Positions 44,359 through 54,392 of a DNA stretch of 64,000 nt are shown piece by piece; positions within the stretch are counted from its first letter, which is position 1, and the number at the start of each line of letters is the position of its first letter. The translations under genes and the position numbers were made by a program. Under the pieces are notes generated by a model. The model was not told the DNA's origin and did not search any database. It saw only the letters and a program-made list of their open reading frames with translations. Origin of the DNA: Neiella holothuriorum (GTDB lineage: Bacteria; Pseudomonadota; Gammaproteobacteria; Enterobacterales; Neiellaceae); contig NZ_JAHZSS010000006.1 of assembly GCF_019457915.1 (NCBI RefSeq), forward strand, positions 119,597 through 183,596, in the 5' to 3' direction.

Positions 44359-44855
44359 TCGTCACCAGACAGCTGTTGTTTCGATTTTTTTAAGGCTTTA
44401 GCCTGTTCTCGCTTGTTGCGGAAGAAGCGCCGTAACTGCTCAGCACATTCTGTGTCTTTTACCCCACCAACCACTTCAACCTGATGATTCAATTGATCAG
44501 ATTTAAGTAATTGAAAAACCGAGCCTGCGGCGCCGGTTCTCGGATCTGAAGCTCCATAAACTAAACGCCCCACACGAGCATGCACCATTGCGCCAGCGCA
44601 CATTGGGCAAGGCTCTAACGTGACATACAAGGTCGTATTGGTGAGGCGATAATTTTCTACTTGTTGACCGGCTTGTCGCAGCGCAATGATCTCCGCATGG
44701 GCGGTGGGATCGTGCTGACAGATACTTTGATTAAAGCCGCTGGCAATTTCTTGGCCATCTACAACCAATACAGCTCCAACCGGCACTTCGCCGCGTTGCT
44801 CCGCTTGCTCAGCAAGCGCTAAAGCGCGCTCCATCCATTGTTCATCTGATGTCAT
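44355..44855 (-). CDS. tadA: tRNA-specific adenosine deaminase
   Basis: Deaminates A34 to inosine in tRNA-Arg(ACG). The 166-residue protein has the zinc site HAE at residues 53-55 (Glu55 catalytic) and PCPMC at 82-86, plus GEVPVGAVLV near the N-terminus and FRNKREQAK near the C-terminus. Length is standard. It lies beside mltF and purL as in E. coli. A 289-base gap follows before the next minus-strand gene, and I saw no feature there. Confidence 0.96.
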   Translation of the reverse strand: MTSDEQWMERALALAEQAEQRGEVPVGAVLVVDGQEIASGFNQSICQHDPTAHAEIIALRQAGQQVENYRLTNTTLYVTLEPCPMCAGAMVHARVGRLVYGASDPRTGAAGSVFQLLKSDQLNHQVEVVGGVKDTECAEQLRRFFRNKREQAKALKKSKQQLSGDD

Positions 44856-45144
44856 GCTTACCAGTGTTGATCATTCGTGTGGTGATGCGAGATTTGACCA
44901 TAAATCGGCGACAAAGCCCATAATAGAAGAATCCATTGGCTGAGCGAGTTAGGGAGTAATCGAAACGTCTCTTTCCATTGCGACTACGTTACCCTGTTTT
45001 GGTTCACGCAGTCATGCCAGCGATAACACAGCGTAAAATCATACGTCAGGCTGTAGCCCTATCCACGGAGCTAGAGCGACTCGTGAGTCTCGCTAACAAT
45101 TCGCGCGGATAACCGATTTGGGTAATAACCCGTTATGGAATGCA

Positions 45145-45570
45145 CTAGCCTGCGATGATAGGCGTTTGTGGTATGGCGCGATCAACGTCATTCAGGTACT
45201 TGTCCAACTCAATGCACTTGAGCGAACGCTCTCCTTCATTCAGTAACGCCCAATTTTGTTCAACCATGTGCAAAAATATCTTAACGACAGAATCCATCGT
45301 TCGGCCTTGAGCGGCAGCCATTGTTGCAACGCTCTCTCGGCCCTGCTGAATTGGAGTTTGGCTGCGCAATAACCATTGCTGATAAGCTGATTGCAGCATC
45401 GAATTATGGCCTTGTTCGATGCACACATCGGTTAGCGATTGATACATCACCGAGCGCGCAAATAACTGTTGATGTGGCTCAACAGGTTCGCCTTGTTGGC
45501 TAAACGCAGCAGTTGCTGACAGCAGAAAAGTTGCGCCAAGCAGGCGAGCGATTAATCGGTTACTTATCAT
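45145..45570 (-). CDS. Secreted protein of unknown function, 141 residues
   Basis: The N-terminus MISNRLIARLLGATFLLSAT is a clear Sec signal peptide, probably cleaved after AFS. The mature part is about 115 residues, helical, with two cysteines (CIEQGHNSM and KCIELDKYL) that could pair. I do not recognise a family. It lies alone between tadA and guaA; about 270 bases on the downstream side hold only the guaA terminator. Confidence 0.6.
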   Translation of the reverse strand: MISNRLIARLLGATFLLSATAAFSQQGEPVEPHQQLFARSVMYQSLTDVCIEQGHNSMLQSAYQQWLLRSQTPIQQGRESVATMAAAQGRTMDSVVKIFLHMVEQNWALLNEGERSLKCIELDKYLNDVDRAIPQTPIIAG

Positions 45571-45789
45571 GACTCATGACGCCTTTTAATATTTGTTGCG
45601 ATGCAGCAAGATTATTTGAAAACTCAACAAATTCCCAGTGTTACCCGCAACAGGCTCAAGTTAATCAACAATTATTAGAACCAGCGTAAGTTAACGACAA
45701 CCTGCCATTGTCAGCAACCTCCTAGCGGCACCTTTATTCATATCACTCGAGCGCTTTGATTTGGCAATTAGTGAGCATCAAACGGGCAT

Positions 45790-45817
45790 AAAAAAGCCAG
45801 CTTTCGCTGGCTTTTAT
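45790..45817. terminator. Terminator after guaA
   Basis: AAAAGCCAGC-TTTC-GCTGGCTTTT is a perfect 10-base stem with a 4-base loop and T runs in both directions. It lies 22 bases past the guaA stop. Confidence 0.9.
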
Positions 45818-45836
45818 ATTCATAACACAAATCCGC

Positions 45837-47414
45837 TTATTCCCATTCGATGGTCGCAGGCGGCTTGCCTGACACGTCATAAACAACGCGCGAAATACCA
45901 TCAATTTCATTAATAATGCGGTTTGATACCTTACCTAAGAACTCATACGGCAAATGAGCCCAATGGGCCGTCATAAAGTCGATGGTTTCTACTGCACGCA
46001 GCGACACCACCCAATCATATTTACGGCCATCACCCATCACGCCAACTGAGCGAACGGGTAGGAAGACAGTAAAGGCTTGGCTCACTTTATGGTACAAGTC
46101 TGCCGCATGAAGCTCTTCAATGAAGATGGCATCAGCGCGGCGCAACAAGTCACAATATTCTTTTTTAACTTCACCCAGAACACGAACGCCTAAGCCTGGG
46201 CCAGGGAACGGATGACGGTAAAGCATGTCGTAAGGCAAGCCCAACTCTAAGCCAATCTTACGCACTTCATCTTTGAACAGTTCTTTGAGTGGCTCGACCA
46301 AGCCAAGCTCCATGTCGTCTGGCAAACCTCCCACGTTGTGGTGTGACTTAATGACATGTGCTTTGCCAGTTTTTGACGCCGCAGATTCAATCACGTCAGG
46401 GTAAATAGTGCCCTGAGCTAGCCACTTAACATCAGTTCGTTTGCTTGCTTCTTCATCAAACACTTCAATGAAGGTGTGACCGATTTTCTTGCGCTTGGCT
46501 TCTGGATCCGCTTCATCGGCCAACGCGTTTAAGAAACGTTCTTCAGCTTTGACGTGGACGATGTTCAGACCAAAGTGGTCACCGAACATTTCCATCACTT
46601 GCTCGCCTTCGTTTAAGCGAAGCAGGCCGTTATCCACAAATACACAGGTTAGATTCGGGCCAATGGCGCGATGCAGTAACATGGCAACCACAGAGCTATC
46701 AACACCGCCAGATAAGCCAAGAATAACCTTGTCATTACCCACTTGCTTCTTGATGGTTTCAATCGCATTTTCAATGATTGACGCTGAAGTCCATAGCTTT
46801 TCACACTGGCAAATCTGAATAACGAAGTGCTCAAGTACGCGCATACCTTGACGGGTATGCGTTACTTCTGGGTGAAATTGCACACCATAAAAATGACGTT
46901 GTTCATCAGCCATGGCCGCATATGGGCATGAAGCTGTTTGTGCAATGGTGCTAAAGCCTTCAGGGATGCTGGCAACTTTATCGCCATGACTCATCCACAC
47001 ATCGAGTAGCCCATTACCGTTATCGCCCACATGATCTTCAATGGAGTCAAACAAAGCACATTTCGCAATCAGTTCAACCTGAGCATAACCAAATTCACGA
47101 TGATCCGAACCTTGTACGGAGCCGCCGAGTTGATGAGCCATGGTTTGCATGCCATAGCAAATGCCGAGTACTGGTACACCTGCGTTGAACACGTACTCTG
47201 GCGCACGTGGCGAGCCAGCTTCAGTCACACTCTCTGGGCCACCTGAAAGAATGATCCCTTGCGGATTAAAATCGCGGATGTCCTGCTCGGTTACATCCCA
47301 CGCCCATAATTCACAGTAAACGCCCAGCTCACGGATACGGCGGGCAATCAATTGGGTGTACTGGGAACCGAAGTCCAAGATCAGGATTTTATGGTCGTGA
47401 ATGTCTTTGCTCAT
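45837..47414 (-). CDS. guaA: GMP synthase (glutamine-hydrolysing)
   Basis: Converts XMP to GMP. From the ATG at 47412-47414 it has 525 residues. The N-terminal glutaminase has Cys86 in VLGICYGMQ and the His/Glu of FHPEVTHT. The ATP pyrophosphatase has SGGVDSSV, and the C-terminal dimerisation domain ends with IEWE. The longer frame to 47495 is not a family start. It follows guaB, and the pair is likely one operon with hairpins between. Confidence 0.98.
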   Translation of the reverse strand: MSKDIHDHKILILDFGSQYTQLIARRIRELGVYCELWAWDVTEQDIRDFNPQGIILSGGPESVTEAGSPRAPEYVFNAGVPVLGICYGMQTMAHQLGGSVQGSDHREFGYAQVELIAKCALFDSIEDHVGDNGNGLLDVWMSHGDKVASIPEGFSTIAQTASCPYAAMADEQRHFYGVQFHPEVTHTRQGMRVLEHFVIQICQCEKLWTSASIIENAIETIKKQVGNDKVILGLSGGVDSSVVAMLLHRAIGPNLTCVFVDNGLLRLNEGEQVMEMFGDHFGLNIVHVKAEERFLNALADEADPEAKRKKIGHTFIEVFDEEASKRTDVKWLAQGTIYPDVIESAASKTGKAHVIKSHHNVGGLPDDMELGLVEPLKELFKDEVRKIGLELGLPYDMLYRHPFPGPGLGVRVLGEVKKEYCDLLRRADAIFIEELHAADLYHKVSQAFTVFLPVRSVGVMGDGRKYDWVVSLRAVETIDFMTAHWAHLPYEFLGKVSNRIINEIDGISRVVYDVSGKPPATIEWE

Positions 47415-47448
47415 GGCGTTGCAATTCTCACTTTGCGAAATAACAAAA

Positions 47449-47480
47449 CGAGGACGGCTTTTCATACAAAGTCGTCCTCG
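47449..47480 (-). terminator. Hairpin with T tract between guaB and guaA
   Basis: CGAGGACG / CGTCCTCG stem (8 bases, extendable by two pairs) with a long loop. On the minus strand it is followed by TTTTGTTATTT. It could be a partial terminator lowering guaA relative to guaB. Confidence 0.5.
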
Positions 47481-47486
47481 CCAACA

Positions 47487-47504
47487 ACCTGCCAATTGGC
47501 AGGT
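47487..47504. repeat. Perfect 18-base palindrome between guaB and guaA
   Basis: ACCTGCCAATTGGCAGGT is a perfect palindrome. It may be a binding site or part of a tandem hairpin with the terminator-like structure at 47449-47480. No known regulator is recognised. Confidence 0.5.
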
Positions 47505-47517
47505 AATAACAATTAAT

Positions 47518-48981
47518 TTAGCCCAAACGGTAGTTTGGTGCTTCTTTGGTGATCGTCACGTCGTGCACGTGAGATTCACCCATACCAGCGCTGGTGACTT
47601 TAACAAACTCAGCTTTAGTGCGGAGTTCGTCAATAGTGGCACAGCCGGTTAAGCCCATGCATGAACGCAAGCCACCCATTTGCTGGTGAATAATGCCGTG
47701 TAACGCACCTTTGTATGGAATACGGCCTTCAATACCTTCTGGTACCAATTTATCGGCAGCATTGTCCGTCTGGAAGTAGCGATCCGATGAGCCTTTAGAC
47801 ATAGCACCCAATGAGCCCATACCACGGTAGCTTTTGAACGTTCGGCCTTGGTAAAGCTCAATCTCACCCGGCGCTTCGTCAGTACCAGCAAACATAGAGC
47901 CAACCATGACACACGATGCACCCGCAGCAATCGCTTTAGCGAGATCGCCAGAATAGCGAATGCCGCCATCGGCAATGACCGGAATGCCACGTTCAGCCAA
48001 GGCAGCTACCGCATCAGACACAGCTGTAATTTGCGGAACACCAACACCAGTAACGATACGAGTGGTACAAATAGAGCCAGGACCTATACCAACTTTTACG
48101 GCATCACAACCGGCATCGGCAAGCGCAATAGCACCGCTTCCAGTCGCGACGTTACCACCAATGATTTGCACATCAGGGTACGCATCTTTCGTTGCGCGAA
48201 TACGATTTAACACGCCTTGCGAGTGACCGTGGCTCGAATCCACCAGCAATACATCAACGCCGGCTTCAACTAGCGCAGCAACGCGTTCTTCGTTACCGTC
48301 ACCGGCACCAACGGCGGCACCAACGCGGAGTCGGCCTTGCGCATCTTTACAAGCGTTTGGCTTGCGTTCGGCCTTTTTGAAGTCTTTCACGGTGATCATG
48401 CCGCACAGTTTGTAGTCATCGTTCACGACTAAAATCTTTTCAATGCGGTGTTCATGCATTAAATGCTGAACATCTTCACGGCTAGCACTTTCGTGAACGG
48501 TAACTAGCTTCTCTTTAGGAGTCATGATGTCTTTGACTTGCTTGCTTGAATCACGTTCAAAACGCACGTCACGACTGGTCACAATACCAATCAATGCATT
48601 GTCGGCATCAACAACAGGAAAGCCAGAAAATCCGAGGTCTTGCTGCAAGTAGATCAATTCGCCAATGGAAAGGTCTGGTCCAACCGTTGTTGGTTCGTCC
48701 ACCATGCCACTTTCGTACTTTTTAACAGCACGAACTTGTTCAGCTTGCGCTGCAATCGACATGTTTTTATGGATAAAGCCGATACCACCTTCCTGCGCTA
48801 AGGCAATCGCGAGACGCGCTTCGGTCACGGTATCCATGGCAGCAGATAGCATTGGAATATTGAGCTCAATGCTCTTCGTCAGGCGAGTGCGAAGCTCGGC
48901 CGTGTTGGGTAGTACTTCAGAGTGGGCTGGGACAAGCAAAACGTCATCAAACGTTAGTGCTTCTTTGGCAATTCTTAGCAT
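47518..48981 (-). CDS. guaB: Inosine-5'-monophosphate dehydrogenase
   Basis: Converts IMP to XMP with NAD, the committed step to GMP. The 487-residue barrel has two CBS modules at about residues 93-205 and the catalytic Cys in [18 protein letters not shown]. The flap region is [20 protein letters not shown]. Length and order match the family. It is the first gene of the guaBA unit, divergent from xseA. Confidence 0.98.
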   Translation of the reverse strand: MLRIAKEALTFDDVLLVPAHSEVLPNTAELRTRLTKSIELNIPMLSAAMDTVTEARLAIALAQEGGIGFIHKNMSIAAQAEQVRAVKKYESGMVDEPTTVGPDLSIGELIYLQQDLGFSGFPVVDADNALIGIVTSRDVRFERDSSKQVKDIMTPKEKLVTVHESASREDVQHLMHEHRIEKILVVNDDYKLCGMITVKDFKKAERKPNACKDAQGRLRVGAAVGAGDGNEERVAALVEAGVDVLLVDSSHGHSQGVLNRIRATKDAYPDVQIIGGNVATGSGAIALADAGCDAVKVGIGPGSICTTRIVTGVGVPQITAVSDAVAALAERGIPVIADGGIRYSGDLAKAIAAGASCVMVGSMFAGTDEAPGEIELYQGRTFKSYRGMGSLGAMSKGSSDRYFQTDNAADKLVPEGIEGRIPYKGALHGIIHQQMGGLRSCMGLTGCATIDELRTKAEFVKVTSAGMGESHVHDVTITKEAPNYRLG

Positions 48982-49245
48982 GATGCAACTCTCAACCTAA
49001 GCAAGTGACGGTCATTTGGTTGCGGCCGTATTCTACCGGCAAGCCGCGACCGAAACAAATAAATATTTGACGAACATCACGGAAAACACATTGTTTTTAT
49101 CATCCAACTGTAAAGTGCACGCAACAGCCCGGTCGACATCAGACTCGCAACGCAACTTCAACGAACTTTGTTGCCGATTTCGGGCATAATCAGCGCTCTT
49201 GCTGCCGAAAAATACAACCAAGGCTTTGAGGATAGAACATAGCCA

Positions 49246-50586
49246 ATGATTAATGCCGACAATATTTTCAACGTCTCGCAACTCAATCAACACGTTAGCC
49301 AATTATTAAGCCAGCAGATCGGAACGATTTGGCTGGAAGCTGAAATTGGCCAGTTAACGCGAGCAGCCTCAGGCCACTGGTACTTGACCTTAAAAGACTC
49401 ATCGTCGCAAGTTCGCTGCGCCATGTTTCGCATGCGCAATCGCCAGTTAAGTTGGCAACCCAATGTCGGTGATGCCGTATTAGTGAAAGCGCAAGTTGGC
49501 TTATATGCGCCACGTGGTGAGTATCAATTGGTGATTGATGCCATGCAACCGGCTGGCGTTGGCCGCTTGCAGCAAGCTTTTGAACAACTAAAAAACAACT
49601 TGCAGCAACGTGGTTGGTTTGATCATGAGCGCAAACGCCCGCTACCAGAAACCATCCGGCGCGTTGGCGTGGTGACTTCGTCATCGGGCGCGGCAGTCCA
49701 TGACATTTTGACCGTAATGGCTCGCCGTGATGCCAGTGTCGATGTGGTGATTTACCCTTCTGCAGTGCAGGGCGAAGGCGCGGCTGAACAAATTGCGGTT
49801 CAGATTGCGTTGGCCAATCGGCGCCGTGAAGTTGATGTATTAATTGTTGGCCGTGGTGGTGGCAGCCTCGAAGACCTTTGGTGTTTCAATACCGAAGTGG
49901 TTGCGGCAGCGATGTTGAACAGTCGCTTGCCGGTGATCAGCGCCGTTGGCCATGAAGTGGATGTGAGTATCGCCGATTTAGTCGCCGACATGCGAGCTGC
50001 AACGCCCTCAGCAGCTGCAGAAGTGGTAACCCGCGACGCTCAACATCGGGTGCAAGCTTTTAATAATATGGTCAGCCGGCTAAATCATGCGTGGCAACAC
50101 CAAGCTCAGCGCCATCAATTACAACTTTCACAACTGAACCAACGATTAGAGCGCCATCACCCCCATTTGCAAATTCAGCAACATAGCCAACGCTCCGATG
50201 AAATGTACTTCCGCCTAAAACAAGCGATGGCACGGAGCCTCAGTTTAAAAGAACGCCAGCATGAGCGACTGCAACAGCGATTATCGGAGCAACGTCCATC
50301 GATGATGTTGGCTCGCCATCAATCTCGCCTTGATGGACTCCAGCAACGCTTAACAGGCGCCATTAAGCAACAACTACAACAACGTGAAAGTAGACTAGCG
50401 CTACAAGCAGGCAAACTCGATATTGTCAGTCCGTTGGCAACATTGAGTCGCGGTTATAGCATTACCCGAACGCCAGAGCAGCAAGTGATTCGGAGTATCG
50501 CGCAAGTCGAGGTTGGTCAAACGGTTGTTACGCTACTCGAAGATGGCCAGCTAGAAAGCAAACTGACCGCCATCAAAGATAGCTGA
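49246..50586 (+). CDS. xseA: Exodeoxyribonuclease VII large subunit
   Basis: Catalytic subunit of exonuclease VII, which degrades single-stranded DNA. The 446-residue protein has an N-terminal OB fold (IGTIWLEAEIGQLTRAASGH), a catalytic domain with GVVTSSSGAAVHDIL and VGRGGGSLEDLWCFN, and a long Gln/Arg/Leu-rich coiled coil, then LATLSRGYSITRT. The ATG at 49246 is preceded by a GAGGAT-type site at some distance. It is followed by an intrinsic terminator. Confidence 0.97.
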   Translation: MINADNIFNVSQLNQHVSQLLSQQIGTIWLEAEIGQLTRAASGHWYLTLKDSSSQVRCAMFRMRNRQLSWQPNVGDAVLVKAQVGLYAPRGEYQLVIDAMQPAGVGRLQQAFEQLKNNLQQRGWFDHERKRPLPETIRRVGVVTSSSGAAVHDILTVMARRDASVDVVIYPSAVQGEGAAEQIAVQIALANRRREVDVLIVGRGGGSLEDLWCFNTEVVAAAMLNSRLPVISAVGHEVDVSIADLVADMRAATPSAAAEVVTRDAQHRVQAFNNMVSRLNHAWQHQAQRHQLQLSQLNQRLERHHPHLQIQQHSQRSDEMYFRLKQAMARSLSLKERQHERLQQRLSEQRPSMMLARHQSRLDGLQQRLTGAIKQQLQQRESRLALQAGKLDIVSPLATLSRGYSITRTPEQQVIRSIAQVEVGQTVVTLLEDGQLESKLTAIKDS

Positions 50587-50647
50587 CTCTAGCGATGGCC
50601 ATGCTGTTGTCAGCAAGCGGTCCTCAACAATTTCTAGCTCCCATAAA

Positions 50648-50685
50648 AAAACCGCTCCGGCGATGGTCATTGGAGCGGTTTTGTT
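50648..50685. terminator. Terminator between xseA and yfgJ
   Basis: AAAACCGCTCC / GGAGCGGTTTT is an 11-base stem with a 13-base loop. A and T runs flank both sides, so it can serve both convergent genes. Confidence 0.85.
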
Positions 50686-50701
50686 GTCGTTATGAAACGA
50701 A

Positions 50702-50956
50702 CTAATAGCCGGCGCGTACCGGCTCATAGGCAACTTCTAAATACCGATGTCTAACGGTTGATTTTGATTTCAGCTCATTGCAGTGATTACAGAAGTAATC
50801 AACTGCACCGCAGGCTTTTAATATGCTTAACGGATCACCACAGACATCACATACAGCTTGTGCTTGATACTGCGCGTTACATTCTTCGCATCTGTGATGT
50901 TCTGTGTCCGGAATTAAGTGTCCTTGGCACTTGGGGCATTTCGGTCGTAGGGTCAT
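50702..50956 (-). CDS. yfgJ: Zinc-ribbon protein, YfgJ family
   Basis: An 84-residue protein with four CxxC pairs (CPKC, CEEC, CDVC, CNHC), giving two zinc ribbons. The arrangement CDVCGDPLSILKACGAVDYF matches the YfgJ family of gammaproteobacteria. Its position between xseA and der is as in E. coli. Function is not established; it is presumably a cytosolic zinc-binding protein. Confidence 0.85.
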   Translation of the reverse strand: MTLRPKCPKCQGHLIPDTEHHRCEECNAQYQAQAVCDVCGDPLSILKACGAVDYFCNHCNELKSKSTVRHRYLEVAYEPVRAGY

Positions 50957-50979
50957 AGGTCACCTCAGAGGTAGTATTA

Positions 50980-52479
50980 TTATTTTTGTCTACCCTTGAT
51001 GTACTTCATTAAACGACGGCGTTTTCTGATTTGACTCAAAGTTAGTGTATTTTTTTTGTCCTTATATGGGTTATCACCTTCTTTAAATTCAAATTTGATA
51101 GGTGTACCCATGATCTGTAGCGAACGTCGGAAATAATTCATCAAATAGCGCTTGTATGAACCTGGTAGCGATTCCACCATATTTCCATGCACCACAATAA
51201 CCGGTGGGTTATAGCCACCAGCATGAGCGTAACGGAGCTTGCTGCGACGGCCACGCACCATTGGCGGGTTATGATCTTCCGAAGCGCCTTGCAAGATACG
51301 CGTCAGTAACGAAGTCGACACGCGGCGCGTTGCCGAACGGTAGGCTTCTTGAACCGATTCAAACAAATGCCCGACACCGCTACCATGCAGCGCTGAGATA
51401 AAGTGTACTCGTGCAAAATCGACAAACCCCAAGCGACGATCCAATTCATCCTTAATGCGATCACGCTCGTGACTTTCTAAACCATCCCATTTATTGACGG
51501 CGACTACCAACGAACGCCCCGCATTGAGCACGAAGCCCAGCAAGCTCATGTCCTGATCACTGATCCCCATATGAGCATCCAGCACCAGCAATACCACGTT
51601 GGCATCTTCAATAGCCTGTAGCGTTTTAATCACGGAGAACTTTTCAATGGCTTCATTCACTCGCGCACGGCGGCGAATACCAGCCGTGTCGATCAAGATG
51701 TAATCTTGTTCGTCTCGCGCCATTGGAATATAAACAGAATCGCGAGTAGTGCCCGGCATGTCATAAACAACCACGCGTTCTTCGCCAAGGATGCGGTTAG
51801 TCAGCGTCGATTTACCAACATTGGGTCGGCCAACAATGGCTAACTTGATGGGTAAGTCTTCAAACGGTACCGATTCGGTTTCTTCGTCATTGAGTTCTTG
51901 CTCTGACAGGTCGTCAAGATCGTCTTCAATGCCTTCGAGTTCTTCATCATCAACTAAATCATCGAAATTTGGTTCGGCTTCGAGCTTGGCCAGCAACGGC
52001 AGCAATGCGGCATCCAACACATGGCTCACACCGCGGCCTTGGGCAGCGGCTACGCCAAACATTTCAGGAATACCTAATTGATAGAAATCTGCCATCACCT
52101 GATCGGCATCAACACCATCAATTTTGTTGACCAGCAACACAACGTTCTTTTCGCCGCGCCGCAAATGTTCAGCAATTTCAATATCGGTAGATGTTAGGCC
52201 ATCACGACCATCCACCATGAAGAAAATAACATTTGCTTCTTCAATAGCCTGCTGCGATTGCTCAACCATGAGCGCATCAATTCCCTCTTCATCGCCATAA
52301 ATACCAGCGGTATCAATGACGATATATTCGCGTTCGGCAAAACGTGCCTGACCGTATTGGCGGTCGCGCGTCAGCCCAGGAAAATCGGCGACTAAAGCAT
52401 CGCGTGTACGCGTTAGGCGGTTAAACAATGTTGATTTGCCAACGTTTGGTCGTCCAACGAGCGCAATCACAGGGGTCAT
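50980..52479 (-). CDS. der: GTPase Der (EngA), ribosome assembly
   Basis: Double GTPase for 50S maturation. From ATG 52477-52479 it has 499 residues: G domain one with [16 protein letters not shown] domain two with [16 protein letters not shown], linked by a very acidic region of about 40 residues ([20 protein letters not shown]), and a C-terminal KH-like domain with [17 protein letters not shown] stands 9 bases before this ATG. Confidence 0.97.
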   Translation of the reverse strand: MTPVIALVGRPNVGKSTLFNRLTRTRDALVADFPGLTRDRQYGQARFAEREYIVIDTAGIYGDEEGIDALMVEQSQQAIEEANVIFFMVDGRDGLTSTDIEIAEHLRRGEKNVVLLVNKIDGVDADQVMADFYQLGIPEMFGVAAAQGRGVSHVLDAALLPLLAKLEAEPNFDDLVDDEELEGIEDDLDDLSEQELNDEETESVPFEDLPIKLAIVGRPNVGKSTLTNRILGEERVVVYDMPGTTRDSVYIPMARDEQDYILIDTAGIRRRARVNEAIEKFSVIKTLQAIEDANVVLLVLDAHMGISDQDMSLLGFVLNAGRSLVVAVNKWDGLESHERDRIKDELDRRLGFVDFARVHFISALHGSGVGHLFESVQEAYRSATRRVSTSLLTRILQGASEDHNPPMVRGRRSKLRYAHAGGYNPPVIVVHGNMVESLPGSYKRYLMNYFRRSLQIMGTPIKFEFKEGDNPYKDKKNTLTLSQIRKRRRLMKYIKGRQK

Positions 52480-52495
52480 TAATTCTTTCTCCAAC

Positions 52496-52523
52496 AAAAA
52501 GCCCCGAACCAGGGCCGGGGCTT
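52496..52523 (-). terminator. Hairpin between bamB and der
   Basis: AAGCCCCG / CGGGGCTT, an 8-base stem with a 9-base loop, followed by TTTTT on the minus strand, just before the der start. It is likely a partial terminator or attenuator inside the operon. Confidence 0.6.
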
Positions 52524-52555
52524 CATCATTCGTTTTTCAGCGTATCGGCGTTATT

Positions 52556-53749
52556 TTATGGCGTCTTAATAGCGTAGACATATCCGCCACGAGCCTGAAT
52601 ATAAATAACATCACCATCGACCACCGGATTCGAATAGAAACCGTCTGAATCAACATTCATTCGGGCGACAAACTGGCCAGTGTTGCCATCAAGCCAATGT
52701 AAATAGCCTTCAAAATCACCCACCACCACATAGCGGCCAACAAACGCTGGTGTGGTGATCTGGCGGTTTTCCATTTCGCGGTTTGCCCATAACTCGGTGG
52801 CATCACGGCGATCAATGGCAAACACGTAGCTTGACGAACTACTTAAGTACAGTTGGAAACCATCCATCACCATCCCCTGATAGGATGAATATGGGCGTTT
52901 CCAGATTTCACGGCCTGAACGCATTTCAGCGGCAATTAAATCACCGTTGTAGGCAACAGCATAGACTTTGTCACCAGCTGTGAGAATATCAGCATCGACA
53001 TCAACCATGCGTTCTAAGTCGTTAGAACCACTTGGTTGAGTCAGTTGCTCTTCCCAGATTTGGAAACCGCGCTCTAAGAATACCGCCGATAATTTACCAT
53101 CAGAAGTACCGAAGAAAGCGGCACCATTGTCAACAGCAGGCGTTCCCGAGCCGCGTAGGGTCAATGGCGGAACAGCACCTTCAAAATTCCAAATCTCTTC
53201 GCCTGTTTCAGCATCTAAGCCATAGATCTTACCCGATAAGGTATTGACGACCAGTTTACCTTCGGCAGCAACAGGTGGCGCCAGAACTTCACCAGCAACG
53301 GTAACGCGCCAAATCTCTTCACCGGTTTCAGCATCCAAACTGAAGACAAAACCACGCTCGGTACCAAAATAAACCTTGTTGTAGGCTGCAACCATGCCAC
53401 CAGAAACCATGGCGGTACGATAACCACCAAACCAGCGATCATTATCTTTCTCGCCGACGTTTACTTCCCATAGCGTATCGCCGGATTCTTTATCAAGCGC
53501 TTTAATAATACCTTCACGGCTAGCAGCAAAGACTTTGCCGTAAGCAACCGCAGGGCGTAAGCGTGATGCGTGTTCATCAACACCATCGCCAACAGAGGCG
53601 GACCACAGCTCTTCACCTTCAAATTGCGGTTCAAACTCAACCAGTTCGGCCACAATAATTTGTTCTTCATCGTCTTCGAACAGAGAACATGCTGATAATG
53701 CCATTGAGGCAACCGCCACAACGGCTAACGGGCGAAACCAGTTTTTCAC
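52556..53749 (-). CDS. bamB: Outer-membrane assembly lipoprotein BamB
   Basis: Lipoprotein of the BAM complex that folds beta-barrels into the outer membrane. The 397-residue protein has a lipobox (MALSAC then SLFEDDEE) and an eight-bladed PQQ-type propeller with repeated W/G blade motifs (GEELWSASVGDG; SGDTLWEVNVGEKDNDRW; TGEEIWRVTVAGE). It lies 4 bases after yfgM and is co-transcribed with it and der. Confidence 0.95.
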   Translation of the reverse strand: MKNWFRPLAVVAVASMALSACSLFEDDEEQIIVAELVEFEPQFEGEELWSASVGDGVDEHASRLRPAVAYGKVFAASREGIIKALDKESGDTLWEVNVGEKDNDRWFGGYRTAMVSGGMVAAYNKVYFGTERGFVFSLDAETGEEIWRVTVAGEVLAPPVAAEGKLVVNTLSGKIYGLDAETGEEIWNFEGAVPPLTLRGSGTPAVDNGAAFFGTSDGKLSAVFLERGFQIWEEQLTQPSGSNDLERMVDVDADILTAGDKVYAVAYNGDLIAAEMRSGREIWKRPYSSYQGMVMDGFQLYLSSSSSYVFAIDRRDATELWANREMENRQITTPAFVGRYVVVGDFEGYLHWLDGNTGQFVARMNVDSDGFYSNPVVDGDVIYIQARGGYVYAIKTP

Positions 53750-53753
53750 AGCA

Positions 53754-54389
53754 TTACTCCTCGACTGCTGTTGCAGCGGCTGGAAGTTCAGGCGCTGGCG
53801 CAGCTAAATCATCCAATCGAATTTGAATTGTTGCTGCTAGCTGTGGCGGCACATTCATTAACGCCGTCTGTAATGCATCACGAGCCGCATCAACATTGCC
53901 AGCAACTAAGTGGGCTTCAGCTTTCACTGATTCAACATCACCAACCAATAACGCAGGCCACTCGCCTGACAAGGTTTGCAATGCTTGCTCAGCTTGTGCC
54001 AAACCAACTTGAATGCGAGCCAAACGCAATTTAGCCACTTGCTGCAGAGCAACATCTGACGCATTAGCGGCCACTTGCTTTAAGGTTGCCGCAGCGGCTT
54101 CCAATTCACCCGCTTCAACTTGCGTTTTGGCTAGCTGTAATTCAGCCACAGCTACATAGCCGGAATCGCTATAATCGGCTGAGAATTGTTGTAATTGTTC
54201 AGCGGTTGCTGCCGTTGAATAAGCTTGCGCAGCCTCGGCATTTCCCAACACTTGTTGTTCTTGGAAATAACGGAATCCGTAAATACCACCTAAACCAATC
54301 ACGATACCTAAGATGATTTGATTACCATTCTTACGCCAAAACGCTTTGATGGCTTCAATTTGTTGTTCTTCGGTCTGGTAAGCTTCCAC
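53754..54389 (-). CDS. yfgM: Ancillary SecYEG translocon subunit YfgM
   Basis: Inner-membrane protein with a periplasmic TPR-like domain that joins SecYEG and periplasmic chaperones. The 211-residue protein opens MEAYQTEEQQIEAIKAFWRK, then one membrane segment (QIILGIVIGLGGIYGFRYF) and an Ala/Leu/Gln-rich TPR-like domain. Its position between hisS and bamB is standard. Confidence 0.92.
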   Translation of the reverse strand: MEAYQTEEQQIEAIKAFWRKNGNQIILGIVIGLGGIYGFRYFQEQQVLGNAEAAQAYSTAATAEQLQQFSADYSDSGYVAVAELQLAKTQVEAGELEAAAATLKQVAANASDVALQQVAKLRLARIQVGLAQAEQALQTLSGEWPALLVGDVESVKAEAHLVAGNVDAARDALQTALMNVPPQLAATIQIRLDDLAAPAPELPAAATAVEE

Positions 54390-54392
54390 ACC

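Noticed and set aside
44856..45144. Gap checked for tRNA or small RNA
   Set aside because: No cloverleaf, no strong promoter-terminator pair; only short chance repeats.
52496..52523. Riboswitch before der
   Set aside because: Only a single GC-rich hairpin with a T run; no multi-helix aptamer is visible.
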